Shown here piece after piece: positions 60,649 through 64,000 of a stretch of DNA of 64,000 nt. The DNA is taken from assembly GCA_963580285.1 (NCBI GenBank), contig OY757021.1:97206149-97270148 (forward strand), read 5' to 3'. The notes under the pieces are model-generated. The model was not told where the DNA came from. It made no database searches and saw nothing but the letters and a program-made list of their open reading frames with translations. The DNA comes from Lucinisca nassula. Taxonomy: Eukaryota; Mollusca; Bivalvia; Lucinida; Lucinidae. A program made the position numbers and the translations under genes. Within the stretch, counting starts at the first letter, position 1. The number at the start of each line of letters is the position of its first letter.

Positions 60649-61457
60649 ATGTCTATAAGTTCACAACAAAACTGCAGAAACGGAGCCACACTACATAAAC
60701 GGGGTCTGACGTTATTTCATACAGAGACACGTCAAGGGACATTATGGTTGTTTACTCATCACCCAGACACACCTAAACAGCAGCGCTCAGCAAAACACTT
60801 CCAATGAATAATCTGTTTAAAAGAAAAAGCCGATGTCTTTTGTCGCCTTTCGCAAAGTTGCACAATGTGTGTCATCTTGGAAGAACTAGTTTCTAAGACA
60901 ATCTTAAGAGATTTGCTAAATATTGTTTGCGTATTTCAAAGGTAAACTATCATAGCGGTCGAATAGCATTCCGTTTTTCTTGATACATGTAATATCATTC
61001 ACAGAAGAAAACTTAGAAATGAAAATACGAACTGCCTACCTGTCGAATCTTTTAATCAAAGCACTGAGAGTACTGGTAGATCGATTGTCTTCAAGCGTAA
61101 AAAGGGCAAATAATCATGAACTGAGGGTTAAATTGTGTCATTAAAATCTTTTATTCTTGTTTTGAAGCAAAATTTCACAGTGAAGAGCTTGATCAGACGC
61201 TGCATTCAACAGCTTTGGATCTAGGTCTTCACTGTTTGCCAAGTCCACTCTATGATTCAATAATAACCATCTTTAGGCTTACACAACACTCTGACAATAC
61301 TGCGGCTATTTTCTATATAAAAGTTATTCCGACAAGTCAGTTACAGTCACGTGATCTTCAGCACTGAACGGTTTTTATCCTTTGTAACTTTGAAGTCGAT
61401 TGACAAATAATCGATTTAAACTTATTAAACCGCGTTACTTGTACGTCTATAAAGCCA
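60649..61457. other. No gene; left member of a diverged duplication
   Basis: 61140-61450 resembles 62060-62400 in order and content: a TTGATCAGACGC/GCAGACAACGC block, CTATTTTCTAT, AGTCACGTGATC / GTCACGTGGAC, then ATCGATTTAAAC-type sequence. Confidence 0.4.
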
Positions 61458-61715
61458 CATTACGAAAACATACCTATACAAATACATTGCACATTTGTAA
61501 AGACGAAAACAGTAACATTTTAAATGGAAAATTGTGATTTTTTTTTCAGCTCAAAACATAGATTGTGGGTGCTCGTAAGGCGGTTCCTGCGAATATCCGC
61601 AATCCATGTTTTCGAACAAAAATGTGACAGATACTGTTAAACCCCAAACCCCAGTTTGCTCTATATAAAGTGGGGTTTAGAGTGGTCTTCGATTCACTAA
61701 CAATGTTTACCATGA
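61458..61715 (+). mobile_element. Chimeric FB1/FB2 MITE
   Basis: Left end is FB1 (CATTACGAAAACATACCTAT ACAAATACATTGCAC). The hairpin is shortened (TGCTCGTAAGGCGGTTCCTG CG). The right arm is FB2 (CTCTATATAAAGTGGGGTTT AGAGTGGTCTTCGATTCACT). Confidence 0.82.
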
Positions 61716-62590
61716 TCAGATGCCGCAATCAGGGTCTATACTTACTGTTTGCAGTTACACGAAACAGTCTAAGTACCAGATCGTTTTACAGCCTAATATC
61801 TATGTGTGCTGTCAGTGCTTTGATTTATTTAATCTCAAAACATTTTCTGGAATGCACTCTTCCAACTCAAGTCGGGCACGTCCATTCTGCTAAATTGGTG
61901 TCTAGATAAATGGCAAGCGATTTATATAGAAAACACTGGTTGCATGGCTCCACTGACCAGGGTTGAAAGGGATGACCTTTCCGCAAGAAGATGTGTGATC
62001 GAGACATGACCTTGAAGTTAAAAAAAGTCTTTCATTCTCTTTTTTTCTAGCCGTAGGTCCTACAGCAGTCTGGTTAAATTGACAGTACTTTACTTAAACA
62101 CCAGCACTATCATAATCAAACAATGACAGCTGAGCAGACAACGCTTTCCGATCTGGGTATTCAGTGTATGATAAACCTGTCCAGATTCTATAGATAGTCA
62201 TCTTGCGCAATACTCTGACCTACAATTGTCACTTCGATAAAAATAGAATGTCTATTTTCTATTAATAAATATAACAGTGGGTTTTCCAAATCAGTGATGG
62301 TCACGTGGACAATTGCAGGAATGGAAATTGTGTGGTATGTAACTTAAGATCGATTGTCGATAACAATCGATCTAAAAACCGTTTGTTTATAGCTACAACT
62401 TCCGAGCCGCACGTGATTCGGAAGTTTCACATAAGATTTTAAGTCCGGATCCAGCGGCTCCGCTTATTTAGATGACCCATTGTGCTTTAGAAAAAACGTA
62501 GTAAGACCTAGCAATGAGAGTATGGCTTATGTAGCCATATAGGGCCAGCCGTATATAACACGTTTTCACTACTTTTATTGCCGTTCTGCT
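61716..62590. other. No gene; right member of the diverged duplication
   Basis: See 60649-61457. Contains a small palindrome, CGATTGTCGATAACAATCG (62350-62370). Confidence 0.4.
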
Positions 62591-62593
62591 TTG

Positions 62594-62595
<2 letters not shown>

Positions 62596-62623
<28 letters not shown>
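62596..62623. repeat. A run
   Basis: About 28 consecutive A, just before the Tc1 relic. Confidence 0.95.
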
Positions 62624-62624
<1 letters not shown>

Positions 62625-62714
62625 GTAGTTAAACCTAGCTGCCTATAAGTGAAAGTGAAACTGGGGCCTTAAGCATATTTTGTTGTAAACATATTATGTC
62701 ATAAAAGTTCTAAG

Positions 62715-63685
62715 ATGGGGCGCCGTCCTGGACTGACATTAGACCAGCGTAGTATGGCTGTTGGAATGCTTACTGGCGGCATGAAAGTTAAGGAGGTTGC
62801 GGAACATTTTCGTGTCAGTGAAACTTCCATGTCAGGACTCGGGTAAAAGTTCCGTCAATATGGCACGCTCTGATAGGCCGCGTAAAACAACACGACGTGA
62901 GTAAAATTATATCGTAACGTCATCTCGACGTAATCGGTTTCTCAGCAGTACCAGACTCGCCGGTGTGGTTCGGAATGCAACTGGAACACGAATTTTTGGT
63001 AGGACTGTGGGAGCATAGACTATGAACTGCGCGGTTACGTGGACGTCGTCCGTACGTAGGAGTTCCACTGACGCGGGACCACAGACTTGCTTGACTCAAT
63101 TGGGCAAGGACACATCGTTGATGGACAAGAAAGCAGTGAAACCAAGTTGTGTTCACAGACGAATCCCGTTTTAAGTTGAAACTTGCTGGCGGAGGAGGCG
63201 AGATAGAAAGAGAATGGACCCCGCAAACATCATTCAGCATCACCGTTTTGGAGGCGGCAGCGTTATGGTTTGGGCTGGGATTTAGCATCGGGCTAAAACA
63301 GATTTAGTGACTGTTCGGGGAAACTTTAATGCCGCCCGATAATGAAATTGTTCGCCCTGTGTTACTGCCTTTCTAACGTCAAGGACACGTCACGATTCGC
63401 AAGCCCGCATGTTGCACGTTATGCCGTGGACTTTCTGCAGGCAATAATGTGAATGTGTTAAATTGGCCAGCAAGATCACCGGATCTTTCGCCTATTGCGC
63501 ACCTGTGGGACCATCTGGGAAGCCGTATCAGAGCAAGAAATGACGTCCACAACGTAAGAGACCTTGAACGTGTTCTTCATGAAGAATGGAATCGCATACA
63601 CACGGATGTGGTTAGGAGACTTATTTCGAACATGAGAAGACGGTGTTTGGCTGTTGTTGACTCAGATGGTGTGCATAACAGATAA
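62715..63685 (+). pseudogene. Tc1-like transposase relic, Glu of the triad lost
   Basis: Start MGRRPGLTLDQRSMAVGMLT then KVKEVAEHFRVSETSMSGL (HTH with GRP-type motif). After several stops and frameshifts come VVFTDESRFKLKL (first Asp), then HDSQ and a frame change to ASPHVARYAVDFLQA (second Asp block), and LNWPARSPDLSPIAHLWDHL, where family members have PIEHLWD, so the catalytic Glu is Ala. It ends RLISNMRRRCLAVVDSDGVH NR and TAA. The last 78 codons are open. Its ends were not resolved. Confidence 0.85.
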
Positions 63686-63907
63686 TGATATTTGGTGTGA
63701 GTTTTTGGGTGACACCCAGACGTTGATTGACACTATGCAGCGGGTGAATCTTGTGTTTTTCTTTTCAAATCAAACTTGAAAAGTTTCATAGTCAATACAT
63801 TAAATATTGATGTGTAAAAAATTGGTTCTATTTTAGATCCAGAAAAGAGCGAAATTAGCGGTAATATAAAAAATGCTAAACATATTTCATTTAGTATAAA
63901 TATAACC
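63686..63907. other. Downstream flank of the Tc1 relic
   Basis: AT-rich; may include the Tc1 3' end. Confidence 0.35.
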
Positions 63908-64000
63908 TTCGCCAATGACCGAGTGGGTAAGAGTGCTGATTCTTAACCATTTGGTCTCTCACCGCTGCGGTTCGAGCCTGGCTCGGGTAACATATGCGAC
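63908..64000 (+). mobile_element. SINE T head, cut by window end
   Basis: TGACCGAGTGGGTAAGAGTG CTGATTCTTAACCATTTGGT, CTCTCACCGCTGC and B box GGTTCGAGCCTGG: class-II-tRNA-like (long variable arm) and matching the head of the SINE at 3896-4122. Confidence 0.8.

Noticed and set aside
62920..63288. 122-codon minus-strand reading
   Set aside because: It is antisense to the Tc1 transposase relic, whose motifs are on the plus strand.

Overview
This window looks like animal nuclear DNA that is gene-poor, AT-rich and packed with repeats, most likely from a marine bivalve mollusc. The signs are tRNA-headed SINEs, CR1/Jockey-like LINE pieces, mariner, Tc1, Harbinger and pogo-type DNA transposons, and mobile units carrying 145-320 bp satellite cores next to GTCC/ACGG tetranucleotide runs, as described for the bivalve pearl/HINE-type elements. 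The species cannot be fixed from sequence alone. There are no operons, bacterial genes, rRNA genes or CRISPR arrays.

Host genes appear only as isolated exons. A minus-strand coding exon (15300-15588) encodes a signal peptide and a PAN/Apple-like module. A second minus-strand exon (48701-48963) is a terminal PAN/Apple-like exon with the same splice phase. Each probably belongs to its own member of a secreted-protein family. A plus-strand exon pair (56377-56425 and 56526-56717) ends an unrecognised cysteine-containing protein.

Layout. 0-5 kb: Harbinger fragments, foldback MITEs, a TA-flanked MITE and three SINE families. 5-7.6 kb: mostly unclassified. 7.8-11.6 kb: arrays H, D and G. 11.8-18.8 kb: foldback MITEs, SINEs, LINE pieces, the first PAN exon and a 1.24 kb retroposon-like block. 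19-27 kb: a palindromic element (P1), a dead mariner split by two nested insertions, array G and a LINE 3' end. 27-33 kb: repeat C, array I, and a LINE reverse transcriptase interrupted by a TA-flanked MITE. 33.2-37.5 kb: a striking two-unit-length tandem array (K). 38.6-39.9 kb: a structurally complete mariner with one mutated catalytic residue. 40-46.2 kb: palindromic P elements, then a 5 kb satellite-bearing element with a Tc1 element inside it, which itself holds a P element and a SINE. 46.5-56.7 kb: MITEs, SINEs, the second D unit, the PAN terminal exon and the exon pair. 57-64 kb: palindromes, tRNA-like SINEs and a decayed Tc1.

The main theme is transposon archaeology. About 30 copies of one hairpin-forming MITE family (FB1/FB2) are scattered through the window. 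Their two arms carry matching subfamily substitutions, and copies are nested inside, or interrupted by, almost every other family. No element here is clearly autonomous and intact; the mariner at 38.6 kb is closest. Strand convention used here: FB elements are + when the arm with CTATATAAA is on the right; SINEs are + when the AAATCAAACAAAC-like tail is on the right. All boundaries were read by eye.
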